A stretch of DNA of 64,000 nucleotides, from assembly GCF_901827185.1 (NCBI RefSeq), contig NZ_LR594672.1:372001-436000 (forward strand). The letters are read 5' to 3'. The translations under genes and the position numbers were made by a program. The notes beneath the pieces are model-generated. The model saw nothing but the letters and a program-made list of their open reading frames with translations, made no database searches and was not told the origin of the DNA. This document shows positions 9,163 through 16,836 of the stretch, in pieces (the first letter of the stretch is position 1; the number at the start of each line of letters is the position of its first letter). Source of the stretch: Variovorax sp. PBL-E5. GTDB taxonomy: Bacteria > Pseudomonadota > Gammaproteobacteria > Burkholderiales > Burkholderiaceae_C.

Positions 9163-9461
9163 TGCGATTTCCTTTGGATTTGCGCCTGGGGCGCCGAAAG
9201 TCTCCGAAGAGACCTGATTTCCGCTTTGTCCTTCGACGTCCTTTGGCGCAAGCCTTAGGAAACGTGGTTCGAAAGTTCGTTGCCGAAGCAACGCCTTGTC
9301 TTCTCCCGCCGGTGAGGCGACCCGTTGTGGGCGCGGAGAGATGGGCGCAAGGTGGCCTAGAACCCGTATAGGTAGCCTGCGGTGGGCTGCAGCCCTATTT
9401 AATGTTGCCGACATCGCGTTGCGGGTTGTGGCGGTGACGCCGCCGCCCGCCCGATAGCACC

Positions 9462-9767
9462 ATGGGCTGGGCCGCGCCTTACATCGAGAAGCTTCGAGCA
9501 GGCGAGGTCGTATCTTTCCGGCCGCGCGGCCACTCGATGCGGCCCCACATGCGAAGTGGCCAGCTCGTCACCCTCGAGCCCATCCTAGCGGGCAGCGCGC
9601 CTGGCGTTGGGGACATCGTGCTCGCGCGTGTACGCGGGGCCGACTACCTGCATTTCATCGGCGCCGTGCGGGACGGGCAGGTGCTCATTGCCAATGCCCA
9701 TGGGCACGAGAACGGCTGGACGGCCCGAGAACGCGTTCTCGGCAAGGTCTGCGCCGTCGTCGAGTAG
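9462..9767 (+). CDS. S24/S26 peptidase-like protein
   Basis: A 101-residue protein has GHSMRPHMRSGQLV at about 23-36, which matches the catalytic-serine motif (SMxPxxxxG) of S24/S26 peptidases such as LexA and signal peptidase I. Later ANAHGHENGW corresponds to the conserved turn before the end of the fold. A catalytic lysine is not clear at the expected place, and there is no DNA-binding or membrane segment. It may be an inactive or stand-alone peptidase fold. ATG 9462 is the only plausible start. Confidence 0.65.
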   Translation: MGWAAPYIEKLRAGEVVSFRPRGHSMRPHMRSGQLVTLEPILAGSAPGVGDIVLARVRGADYLHFIGAVRDGQVLIANAHGHENGWTARERVLGKVCAVVE

Positions 9768-9934
9768 CGCACAGCGAACGGCAAACGAACCGGAAGGTTT
9801 GGCGGCACGGGCGAGGCTCCAGTCGGCATCAAGCCGTTGATTTCATTGCGCTTTCTTGCCCAGTGGGACCGACCAACGAACCGGCAACCCGAACGCGCGA
9901 AAGTAGGCCGCGTCCTGGCCGTCCACGGGATTCG

Positions 9935-9957
9935 CTAGACGGCTTAGGACCTCACCA
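9935..9957 (+). promoter_or_regulatory. Recurrent leader motif
   Basis: GCTAGACGGCTTAGGACCTC lies 16-38 bases before ATG 9973. It is a clear copy of the CTANACG...AGGAC leader. Confidence 0.6.
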
Positions 9958-9972
9958 CGCAACAGGAGCGAC

Positions 9973-10326
9973 ATGCCAACACCTACCAAATCTCAGCGCC
10001 TCTTCAGCGAGCTCGCAACTGACAACAACTGGTCCGCCGAGCTGCAGGGCCAGGTCGCACTGGCTTTTCTCCACCAGGACCCCGAAGCCATGGACCGGTT
10101 CTCCGCCTACGTTCTGGAGCAAGTCAACATCGCCCTGGTTCCAGACGACTTCAGCCACGAGGCGCTCAGTGTTCAAGGCTACCGAGTGCAGCTCGGCGCC
10201 AACGGCTACACCTGGATGCGCCTCGGCGACGCCCAGTGGCAGTCGAACTACAGCTACCCGAGCGAAGACATCGCCTGGCGCAGTGCCCACGTCGACGCTG
10301 TCGCCGAAGGCCTGGTTTCCGCCTAG
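9973..10326 (+). CDS. Small hypothetical protein
   Basis: This 117-residue protein starts at ATG 9973 with a CAGGAG site. It has the recurrent leader upstream and a terminator downstream. It is acidic, helical at the N-terminus and rich in aromatic residues towards the C-terminus. No family was recognised. Confidence 0.75.
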   Translation: MPTPTKSQRLFSELATDNNWSAELQGQVALAFLHQDPEAMDRFSAYVLEQVNIALVPDDFSHEALSVQGYRVQLGANGYTWMRLGDAQWQSNYSYPSEDIAWRSAHVDAVAEGLVSA

Positions 10327-10352
10327 GCTCACCGCGCATCTCTGATTTCACC

Positions 10353-10383
10353 AGCCCCGTCCATTTGGACGGGGCTTTCTCTT
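10353..10383 (+). terminator. Intrinsic terminator
   Basis: An AGCCCCGTCC/GGACGGGGCT stem with an ATTT loop is followed by TTCTCTT, after the gene ending at 10326. Confidence 0.85.
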
Positions 10384-10407
10384 CGCCGGTCGGGTCAACG
10401 GCACAAG

Positions 10408-10440
10408 GAAAAAAAAGACCGCCGGCGAGGGCGGTCTTCA
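10408..10440 (-). terminator. Intrinsic terminator
   Basis: An AAGACCGCC/GGCGGTCTT stem is followed on the minus strand by a long T run. It lies after the gene ending at 10451. Confidence 0.9.
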
Positions 10441-10450
10441 GAAGTAGTTT

Positions 10451-11152
10451 TTAACGTGCCAGCCCAGGGATACGTCCCGTGCGGGGGCACGCCTCGAACT
10501 GGTTCGGGGTGGTGCGGATGCCCTTGTGCTTCTTGGGTCCGTAGGCCTCGATGCCGAGAGCGGCACAAGCCTTTGGCGTCCTCAGGGCCACGAACCCCAC
10601 CATGCCGACAAGGTCGGTTGGTGCGTAGTCCGTTTCTTCGAACTGGCGCTTGCCGTTGAGCAACGCATGTGGCTGTGCCGGGTCGAACACAACCACGGTG
10701 CCTGGCTTAAATGGCACCTCGATGTCCATCTCGCCAAAACGCACCGTCCGCTCGGGCGGTCCTTCGATGCACCAGGCGCCGAAGATACCGTTCGAGTAGG
10801 GCATGTCGTGGTGGTAGGGCAAGCCGCCGCCGACGATAGCCCCGTAGTCTGTTGACAGGTAACGGATGCTGCGCTCGCCGAGGACTGGTTGGAGCACCGA
10901 ACGCAAGAGGTTGCGGATGACAAGGCTGTTGGTTTCGCCGAGGTCCTCCAGTTCGAACTCGCTGACCTTGCTCAAGCCGAGCTTCTGGACGAGCCGTGCG
11001 GCGCGCCCGTTTGCCCAGTTGCCAACGAGTGACGGCGGAGCCTCTCCGACCAGGACGTTTCTGGCGGCAAGGTACTTGGGCGTGGAGGTATCCGACCTGT
11101 TGCTGCTCCAGAGGTAGCGGAAGGACGGGTGTGCTGAAGTCAAGGTTTGCAT
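10451..11152 (-). CDS. Cupin / 2OG-Fe(II) oxygenase-like protein
   Basis: In this 233-residue protein a YHHDMPY segment (H114, D116) is followed by a beta-rich stretch and then by VFDPAQPHALL (H162). The HxD...H spacing fits the metal site of a double-stranded beta-helix dioxygenase. A C-terminal arginine for 2-oxoglutarate is not obvious, so it could be a cupin rather than a 2OG enzyme. ATG 11152 is chosen because upstream residues look non-coding; its ribosome-binding site is weak. The substrate is unknown. It is not in an operon. Confidence 0.6.
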   Translation of the reverse strand: MQTLTSAHPSFRYLWSSNRSDTSTPKYLAARNVLVGEAPPSLVGNWANGRAARLVQKLGLSKVSEFELEDLGETNSLVIRNLLRSVLQPVLGERSIRYLSTDYGAIVGGGLPYHHDMPYSNGIFGAWCIEGPPERTVRFGEMDIEVPFKPGTVVVFDPAQPHALLNGKRQFEETDYAPTDLVGMVGFVALRTPKACAALGIEAYGPKKHKGIRTTPNQFEACPRTGRIPGLAR

Positions 11153-11333
11153 GAGATGAAATGTCGGTTGGCCTGATGGGTGTAGCCATCTGCCGTCAAG
11201 CTCATCTCCGACCGTTGTACATTGCACAGCAGCCGCTGTAGATTCCACAACAGCGCAGCCGTGGCCGCTTCGGCCAGGACATCAGGGCTTCGCCGAGGAG
11301 CCACGCTCTTTCTTACCGGGCACCGCCGAGGGG

Positions 11334-11368
11334 CAAAAAGAACCGCCTGGAGTGTTAGCTCCAGGCGG
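11334..11368 (-). terminator. Intrinsic terminator
   Basis: A perfect 10-bp stem (CCGCCTGGAG / CTCCAGGCGG) is followed by TTCTTTTTG on the minus strand, after the gene ending at 11387. Confidence 0.9.
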
Positions 11369-11386
11369 GAATCAGCGGATATCCGC

Positions 11387-12052
11387 TCAGGCAGTTATGC
11401 CCAGCATTGCTGGACTCGCCACGCTCAGCTCGGGGAAGCGATGCGGGTGGGCCTGCATCAGAGCGAGACGCTCTAGAGCGTCGACTTCATCGATGCACCA
11501 CTCGAGCACACCGCTGCTGCCTTGCTTGTCCTTTCCCTCGACAGCCCATGTCGCCGAGGCACAATCGCAGCCCAGCCCTCGGTACACGTAGTCTGGGTAG
11601 TCGAACAACGCCGTGGCGTTGCGAGACACTGCGAACTCTTGGAGCGTGTCGTTGAGGACCAGCACCAGATGCACCAGGTGGCGCATCTCACGCACTGAGG
11701 CAGTGTCAATGTCCAGCTGCACGATGTACACGTTCGCGACCGAACCGAAGTCGTCGTCACGGGCGCAGCCGACTTTCTGAATCACGACGTCCGCGGGGAA
11801 AAACGTCGCATTCAGCTCGTCGATTGTTTCGGCGTAGCGCTCGACGGCCGCGAGTTGCTCAGGAGAGTAGCCGTCTTCGAAGCAGAAAGATTGCACAAAG
11901 ACGATTTGTCCGTTGACGCAGCCGCCGTGCCGTCGGATGAACCGGCGAATCGCGCGACCGTTGTTGCCTTGCTTGTTATCAAGAAGCTTGTAGGCCTCGC
12001 GAACGACGCCAGCGACCTCGAAGAGCAGATTGGAACGAGAAGAGAGTGCCAT
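11387..12052 (-). CDS. Hypothetical protein
   Basis: This 221-residue protein starts at ATG 12052, preceded by TATAGGAGCC, which serves as both leader and ribosome-binding site. A TACACG box lies further upstream. It is mostly helical, with several conserved-looking cysteines and an acidic character, and has a terminator directly downstream. No family was recognised. Confidence 0.75.
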   Translation of the reverse strand: MALSSRSNLLFEVAGVVREAYKLLDNKQGNNGRAIRRFIRRHGGCVNGQIVFVQSFCFEDGYSPEQLAAVERYAETIDELNATFFPADVVIQKVGCARDDDFGSVANVYIVQLDIDTASVREMRHLVHLVLVLNDTLQEFAVSRNATALFDYPDYVYRGLGCDCASATWAVEGKDKQGSSGVLEWCIDEVDALERLALMQAHPHRFPELSVASPAMLGITA

Positions 12053-12263
12053 GGATGGCTCCTATAAGAGTTGACCTACCTCGTGTAGAACCAGCCCCCG
12101 TGCCGCCACCCCGCGTGGCGAAGTGAGTGTGCTGCGCTCTTAGAACCCGAAGGCCTCTGCTCACAAGCCTGGTCAGCAGGAAGCGGCTTCGCCTTCCCCA
12201 TCCGACGGATTTCCGCCAACGGACCCCTTGTGGCTGCGCCCGCGTCCAGGGTTCTGGCGCAGG

Positions 12264-12290
12264 GAAGAAAGACCCGCACAAGGCGGGTCT
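12264..12290 (-). terminator. Intrinsic terminator
   Basis: A GACCCGC/GCGGGTC stem is followed by TTTCTTCC on the minus strand. It supports the small gene ending at 12307 as real. Confidence 0.8.
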
Positions 12291-12306
12291 CGAGGGAGGG
12301 GAGGGA

Positions 12307-12540
12307 CTAGCTCTGGGGGTCCGCGCCGTCGACTTGGTCACCGGACGGGCGTCCGTCTGGCGCGACTTCTTCAGGCGCAGCTTGCGGCGACTCTGCGCGA
12401 GAAGTCAGGCCGCCAGGTTTCGCGGAGCAGTCTGCAGGCGGAGTGGAACAGGTCTTGGCGCACGAACCTGCGACGGCGCAGGCAGCAACGGCCGACGCGA
12501 TTGCGATGGTCCGGGTAGGCAGAGCAGATGGTTGGCACAT
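12307..12540 (-). CDS. Small secreted protein, possible lipoprotein
   Basis: This 77-residue protein has a hydrophobic export-like segment (IASAVAACAVAGSCA) and then a Pro/Ser/Asp-rich tail. AVAGSC could be a weak lipobox. It looks convincing because it starts just after the recurrent leader (GGCTATACGCAGGAGGACAA) and stops just before a terminator. No family was recognised. Confidence 0.65.
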   Translation of the reverse strand: MCQPSALPTRTIAIASAVAACAVAGSCAKTCSTPPADCSAKPGGLTSRAESPQAAPEEVAPDGRPSGDQVDGADPQS

Positions 12541-12556
12541 AGTTGGGAGCGGGTTG

Positions 12557-12577
12557 GTTGTCCTCCTGCGTATAGCC
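12557..12577 (-). promoter_or_regulatory. Recurrent leader motif
   Basis: On the minus strand this reads GGCTATACGCAGGAGGACAA, ahead of ATG 12540. Confidence 0.6.
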
Positions 12578-12666
12578 AGCCAATCTCGCTCCCGTGCGCG
12601 CTTGTGTACCAGAGGGCCCCCGGGCTCGCAAAGCCGTTGGCCCTATCTCCCGCGTTCCGTTTTCGG

Positions 12667-13167
12667 CTATGCCGCCTTCAGCTCGCGTGCGAGGTCACGC
12701 TGTTGGTCACGTTGACGAACCGTATCGCGCTTGTCGTGCAGCTTCTTGCCCTTGGCCAAGCCGATGTTCAGCTTCAGCTTGCGTGTGTACGTCAGGGCGA
12801 GCGGCACAACGGTGTAGCCGCGCTCGTCCACGCGGCGCTCGAGCTTGCGCAGCTCAGCCTTGTTGAGCAACAGCTGCCGAGGGCGGGTGGGTTCCAGCTC
12901 TTCCAGCAGACCCTTGCGTGCTTGTGCCAGGGGGGTGATGGTGAGCGACTCGACGAAGGCCTCTCCGTCCTTGAGGCGGATGAAGGCGGAGCCGCCATTG
13001 AACGTGGCCTGGCCGGCCAGGATGGCCTTGACCTCCCAGCCGCGCAGCATGAGGCCGGCTTCGAAGGTGTCTTCGATGAAGTAGAGGTGTCGCGCCTGGC
13101 GGTTGTCCACGACCGTCCGAGTTTCGCGCTGTCGAGGTCCGCTTTGTGCGGGGTTTGGTGCAGTCAC
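12667..13167 (-). CDS. smpB: SsrA-binding protein SmpB
   Basis: SmpB binds tmRNA and delivers it to stalled ribosomes in trans-translation. The 166-residue length is typical. Family hallmarks are present: NRQARHLYFIEDTFEAGL near the N-terminus, GWEVKAI, LLLNKAEL in the middle, and the basic C-terminal tail starting GLAKGKKLHDKR, which inserts in the ribosomal A site. The gene lies directly downstream of, and in the same orientation as, a permuted tmRNA gene (13249-13545). A terminator-like hairpin lies between them. A translation-rescue pair on an accessory element is unusual. Confidence 0.95.
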   Translation of the reverse strand: MTAPNPAQSGPRQRETRTVVDNRQARHLYFIEDTFEAGLMLRGWEVKAILAGQATFNGGSAFIRLKDGEAFVESLTITPLAQARKGLLEELEPTRPRQLLLNKAELRKLERRVDERGYTVVPLALTYTRKLKLNIGLAKGKKLHDKRDTVRQRDQQRDLARELKAA

Positions 13168-13212
13168 GATGGAATCCTTGAGAGGAGGGCGGCGCGTGAG
13201 CGCGCCAGAGGG

Positions 13213-13248
13213 TCAAACGCCCCGATGCACGTGAGTACATCGAGGCGC
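13213..13248 (-). terminator. Terminator-like hairpin after the tmRNA gene
   Basis: A stem of about 10 bp (CGCCTCGATG / CATCGGGGCG) with a 10-nt loop is followed by GTTTGACC on the minus strand. It lies between the tmRNA coding piece and smpB. Confidence 0.65.
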
Positions 13249-13545
13249 CGGCAAGCCGCATTGCTGCGGCTCACAAAGGCTTAGGTTACAGGGTGCCTTT
13301 AGACCCCGGCCTGCTTAAGCAGCGAGGCGGAAATTGCTTTCATTGGCAATTGTCATGTCGTTCTGTTCTACAAGACCTAAGCCTTGCCGGGTAGTCCCAA
13401 CCCGCGTTGCCGCCTGCACTTCCGCCCGTCTTCGAATCCAGGTCACCCCCATCAACAAACGCCTCATCTAAAGCGTTTCTTGGTGGAAGTGTGGGGAATC
13501 GAACCCCATTTAGACACGTTTCCGATTCAGAGGATATACAACGAT
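13249..13545 (-). ncRNA. ssrA: Circularly permuted two-piece tmRNA
   Basis: On the minus strand the 3' half of the tRNA-like domain comes first. It has a T arm at 13508-13492 (5-bp stem, TTCGATT loop), then CACTTCC, a discriminator A and encoded CCA ending at 13481. A 30-nt spacer (13480-13451) with an AAACGC/GCGTTT hairpin follows. The 5' end GGGGGTG (13450-13444) then begins the coding piece. GGGGGTG pairs with CACTTCC over 7 bp (two G-U pairs). The coding piece holds the tag frame at 13347-13315: ANESNFRLAA, then TAA. An 11-bp stem (13386-13376 with 13285-13274) encloses the tag. This order is that of the two-piece tmRNAs known from alphaproteobacteria, some cyanobacteria and a betaproteobacterial lineage. 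Exact ends are approximate. Confidence 0.9.
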
Positions 13546-13551
13546 GTCGTC

Positions 13552-13580
13552 AGTATAGCACATCGCCACAAGCGCAGCAA
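13552..13580 (-). promoter_or_regulatory. Sigma-70-type promoter of the tmRNA gene
   Basis: The minus strand has -35 TTGCTG, a 17-bp spacer ending in TGC, and -10 TATACT (extended -10). It predicts a start near 13545, just before the acceptor piece. Confidence 0.75.
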
Positions 13581-13835
13581 GCAGCTGAGGCTTTTAAACT
13601 CGACGTTTCGTTGGTTCAGCATATAGGCGACGCGACCAAGTCAGAGCGCTAGGGCGCGGAACGCTATTGGCAGCCAAGAGCTCGCGCACGCGGCGTGGGT
13701 CGTCGCGGTCTCAAGCCCATATTTTGGCGAGTCGTCGCCTGCTGCCAGCGTCGCAACAGGATGAACCTGCCGCCCGTCGAGCGCGGCTTTCATTTTAGCG
13801 GGGCGCGTGCCTCGCCCCTTGGTGCCAGGTCCGTT
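13581..13835. other. Non-coding interval between the tmRNA promoter and the next gene
   Basis: No gene was found in the roughly 250 bases between the tmRNA promoter and the leader of the gene at 13874. Nothing further was recognised here. Confidence 0.4.
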
Positions 13836-13855
13836 CCTACACGAGGGAGGACCAC
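13836..13855 (+). promoter_or_regulatory. Recurrent leader motif
   Basis: CCTACACGAGGGAGGACCAC lies upstream of ATG 13874. A second CAGGACA lies closer to the start. Confidence 0.6.
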
Positions 13856-13873
13856 TTCACACAGGACACTCAC

Positions 13874-14299
13874 ATGAAGAAGACCAAGACGCTCGGGCTC
13901 ACCGTGCTCCGCAAAGGCGACCGCGAGCTGATGGCAAAAGGCGTTGAAAAACTCGTTCGCGACTGCGGCGCAACCTCCACCCGGCGCGAAGGCGGCGAGT
14001 ACCCCGGCCCGCGTGGAATTCACGTTGAAATCGACACGCCTCGCGGCCTGCAGGTGACCGTCTACTTCAACGGCTACTCCAGCCAACCGGACGTCTACGT
14101 GCTCTCCTGGCACATGGACCTCGAATCGGATGACACGCTGAGCCCGGCTATCTTTGGCGGCAACGTGAACCCCCACCATTTCCGCAAGGCCACCTACGTG
14201 GCGCACGGCTACGACGACCTCTGCGAGAAGCTCAGGAAGGGCCTCGACATGGCCATTTCCGGCGTTGCGTTCCGCGAACGCGAGCTCGAACCGGCGTAA
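13874..14299 (+). CDS. Hypothetical protein
   Basis: This 141-residue protein starts at ATG 13874 and has the recurrent leader upstream and a terminator downstream. It has a basic N-terminus, a beta-rich middle (GIHVEID, LQVTVYFNGYS) and a helical C-terminus. The pattern suggests a small alpha/beta domain. No family was recognised. Confidence 0.75.
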   Translation: MKKTKTLGLTVLRKGDRELMAKGVEKLVRDCGATSTRREGGEYPGPRGIHVEIDTPRGLQVTVYFNGYSSQPDVYVLSWHMDLESDDTLSPAIFGGNVNPHHFRKATYVAHGYDDLCEKLRKGLDMAISGVAFRERELEPA

Positions 14300-14323
14300 C
14301 GCTCGGCTCCGCTGACCTCCTTC

Positions 14324-14359
14324 AGGCCTCTTCCAATTTGGAGGAGGCCTTTCCTTTTC
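14324..14359 (+). terminator. Intrinsic terminator
   Basis: An AGGCCTC-TTCC/GGA-GGAGGCCT stem with a short A/T loop is followed by TTCCTTTTCTT. Confidence 0.85.
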
Positions 14360-14377
14360 TTGAGCTCCCGGCCGGCA

Positions 14378-16084
14378 CTAGCGAAGGCTGAGGTCGCCCG
14401 ACCACGCGGACAACGCGTTGCAGCAGTCAACCAGCGTTGTCGTCGAGGCAAAGCCCAGGTATGTCAGCAGGGCGCCTGAAGCGGGGTCCGCGTCTGAAAC
14501 GGTGAGCCGCGGCGCGTAGGCCTCCAGCCACGCGACGTTCAGCTCCCACAGTTGGCGCGAGAGGCGGTTGCATGCCTCAGCGGGAATCTTGGCCCTAAAG
14601 ACCAGGTTGACGAAAGGAAGCATGTAGGGCGCGCGGGCTGTCTCCCCTGTTGGCAATTCGATGACGAGCCCGCCGTCCCTCGCTCCCAGCAGAAAGTCCC
14701 TCGCATCCACGATGTCGAGCACTTCGCGCTCCGCCAGCTCGGTTCCCCGCAGGTAGGCCTCATTCAGGTAGGTGAAGCCGGCCACCTGGACGCCTTCTGC
14801 CGTCAGGAGGGCGTGCACGGAATGCTCCGTGTCCCCCGTGGCCTTGTCATCATCCAGCACACGCCACTTCCGGGACCGGTCGAGGCTGGCCAGTTGCAGC
14901 GCGAGGGCCGCGGCCCCGGGTCTCGGTACGCGCTGTGACGAGAACACTTGGCCACCTCCGACGTCAAAGAGCCGGCTCACACGCAGCTGCGCATCGCCCA
15001 GAACGCACGCGTCCAGGCTCAGCATCGACGTCTCGGGTTCGCGCGCTGCAGTTGCCAACTCGATTTGCGCCGCCAGCGGGATGCCGTGAACCACGCCGGC
15101 GGCGCCGAGGCTCGAAGCGAGAACGTCCATGAGCGACTCCTCGAACTCGGCCTGGGCCGCAGCGTCGACCCCCCAGTTGGACGTCGCATGGGCCAGGTCG
15201 CGACGAACGAGGTATGCCGGTGTCATCGTCGGGGCCTGGCTCGGCGGCTGCACGAGCGCCCGGTACCGCGCACGCGCTGCCTCAGGGATAAGGGAGAGGT
15301 TGCCGCTACGCACCTTGGTAGACGATGCGGTCTCGGCCCGCGTCGCGCGCGTAGCGGGCATCATGTGAAGGCGATGCTCACGGCCGCCAAGGAGCGCATG
15401 GGTTTCGCGCAGCGCTTCAGTGGTCATTTCGCCTCGAACACCGCAAAACGCCAGGCCGCGTTCTGCGAAAGCCGCCAGGAACCCCAGGTTGTCGCTGCCA
15501 AAGACGTATCCCAACTCAATTGCGTCAACGTGCCTGGCCAGGTAGGCCGCTAGGCGGTCGAGCACATCCGTGAAGTTGAGGGCTTCCGGCGCATGCCGTG
15601 CCTCCCACGGGCAGATGGAGAGCCAGTCGCTGTGGCGGACGGCCTCCTCGGCGAGCGCGACTCGTTGCTCTGCATGCAGCGCCGCCGTACCGCCGTTCTT
15701 CACGCTGACGTAGGCGTCATGGGAAGGGGACATATAGCCGCCTACGACCGTGTATCCGAGCTCCTGCGCGTGCGTCCGGGCTCGCTCCATGAGGGCGATG
15801 TGCCCTTCGTGCATCGGGGAGTAGCTGCCCGTCGACAGGAGAACGAGTTTTCGGGCGTCTTCCGGCGACTGGGCGAGTGCTCGTCGCACCTTCATCAAGG
15901 GCGTCGTGAGCATCGCCGGCGACCAGCAAGGGTGCGCCCGAACGCTGCCGTCCAGGAGGTCGTCAATGAAACCGGCGGCTCGGAGCGTCTCGTGGCTCGC
16001 GCCGGCGGCGGCGAGCGGCGCATAGTAGGGGTCCAATAGCGCCTTGGCGACAAAGCGGTCAGGGCGGGGGTGGCGTTCCGTCAA
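14378..16084 (-). CDS. NMN-adenylyltransferase-like protein with C-terminal PRTase-like domain
   Basis: This 568-residue protein carries a nucleotidyltransferase domain at about 78-275. It has TGSYSPMHEGH (85-95), SDWLSICPWE (152-161, like the DPWE region of eukaryotic-type NMN adenylyltransferases) and SSTKVRSG (254-261). This domain should transfer AMP from ATP to nicotinate or nicotinamide mononucleotide. The C-terminal domain (about 285-568) has VLDDDKATGDT (409-419), which resembles the PRPP-binding loop of phosphoribosyltransferases; that call is tentative. The start is TTG 16084, overlapping the upstream stop by 4 bases (TTGA). It is the last gene of a five-gene operon. Confidence 0.75.
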   Translation of the reverse strand: MTERHPRPDRFVAKALLDPYYAPLAAAGASHETLRAAGFIDDLLDGSVRAHPCWSPAMLTTPLMKVRRALAQSPEDARKLVLLSTGSYSPMHEGHIALMERARTHAQELGYTVVGGYMSPSHDAYVSVKNGGTAALHAEQRVALAEEAVRHSDWLSICPWEARHAPEALNFTDVLDRLAAYLARHVDAIELGYVFGSDNLGFLAAFAERGLAFCGVRGEMTTEALRETHALLGGREHRLHMMPATRATRAETASSTKVRSGNLSLIPEAARARYRALVQPPSQAPTMTPAYLVRRDLAHATSNWGVDAAAQAEFEESLMDVLASSLGAAGVVHGIPLAAQIELATAAREPETSMLSLDACVLGDAQLRVSRLFDVGGGQVFSSQRVPRPGAAALALQLASLDRSRKWRVLDDDKATGDTEHSVHALLTAEGVQVAGFTYLNEAYLRGTELAEREVLDIVDARDFLLGARDGGLVIELPTGETARAPYMLPFVNLVFRAKIPAEACNRLSRQLWELNVAWLEAYAPRLTVSDADPASGALLTYLGFASTTTLVDCCNALSAWSGDLSLR

Positions 16085-16836
16085 GTGGGCGCCCCCGTTC
16101 GCTCGAAGACCAGGTCTGTTCTCAAAATCAGCTTCTCCTGCCCGAGGACCGGAGCTCCGTCATGAAGCATTCGGTGCTCGAACAACAGGGCATCGCCCTT
16201 TAGGGGCGTCACTGCCAGCAGCACCTCGTCGGCATTGGCATTTCGGGACCAGTCACTGAAATCTCGGGCTGCGAAGGGGAGCGGGTCCTGCGCGTCACGC
16301 AGAAACCTCGTCTCACCGCTTTCGTTGTCGCTCAGGTACACGACCAGGCTGAAAAGCGTCCTGCGAGCTTCGCTCTCGATGTACGGAGCGTCGTAGTGAC
16401 CCACCAGATGGCCACTGCCGGGCTCGTAACGAATGAATCGATGCAAGGCGTTGACGCCAACCGGGTTCCAGAGCGAATGGCCGTCGTGGTCTGCTCGGTC
16501 GTGCTCACTGAACGCGCGTGGCTCGAGCAGGGAGGAGGGAAGGCAGGACCAGAGATGGCTCGCCAACTCCGCGCTGAAGCTGCTGCTACGCCAGGAGGCT
16601 GGGTGGGTTCCAGGCTTGAAGTTGCTGAGGATGCCGTCAGGCCCGACTGGCACGCTCGGCGCCGACAGGACCTCTCGGCGCATGGCCTCGACAAGCTCGG
16701 GTTGAATCAGGCCCCGGATATGCCAAGCTTCGCCCGGCACGGGGAGCCTTCGTGCGCGAGCGCCGGGCCCGCGCGCGGACGGCAGGGCGCTCATCGTGAA
16801 CAAGGAGGCAATGGGGGCGCTTGCCTCGGTCTTCAT
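16081..16836 (-). CDS. 2-oxoglutarate/Fe(II) oxygenase
   Basis: The 251-residue protein has the iron site HYD (H147, D149), a distal H225 in MLHDG and R239 in ILRTDLVF for 2-oxoglutarate. It belongs to the prolyl-hydroxylase-like 2OG-Fe(II) oxygenases and would hydroxylate an unknown substrate. ATG 16836 overlaps the NAD synthetase stop by 4 bases (ATGA), which fixes the start. It is operon gene 4 of 5. Its position between two NAD-pathway-like enzymes is not expected in a housekeeping NAD operon. Confidence 0.8.
   Translation of the reverse strand: MKTEASAPIASLFTMSALPSARGPGARARRLPVPGEAWHIRGLIQPELVEAMRREVLSAPSVPVGPDGILSNFKPGTHPASWRSSSFSAELASHLWSCLPSSLLEPRAFSEHDRADHDGHSLWNPVGVNALHRFIRYEPGSGHLVGHYDAPYIESEARRTLFSLVVYLSDNESGETRFLRDAQDPLPFAARDFSDWSRNANADEVLLAVTPLKGDALLFEHRMLHDGAPVLGQEKLILRTDLVFERTGAPT

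Noticed and set aside
13481..13545. Ordinary tRNA gene at the T arm
   Set aside because: The T arm and CCA lack a neighbouring anticodon arm; the matching acceptor strand lies downstream, followed by a tag frame, which identifies permuted tmRNA.
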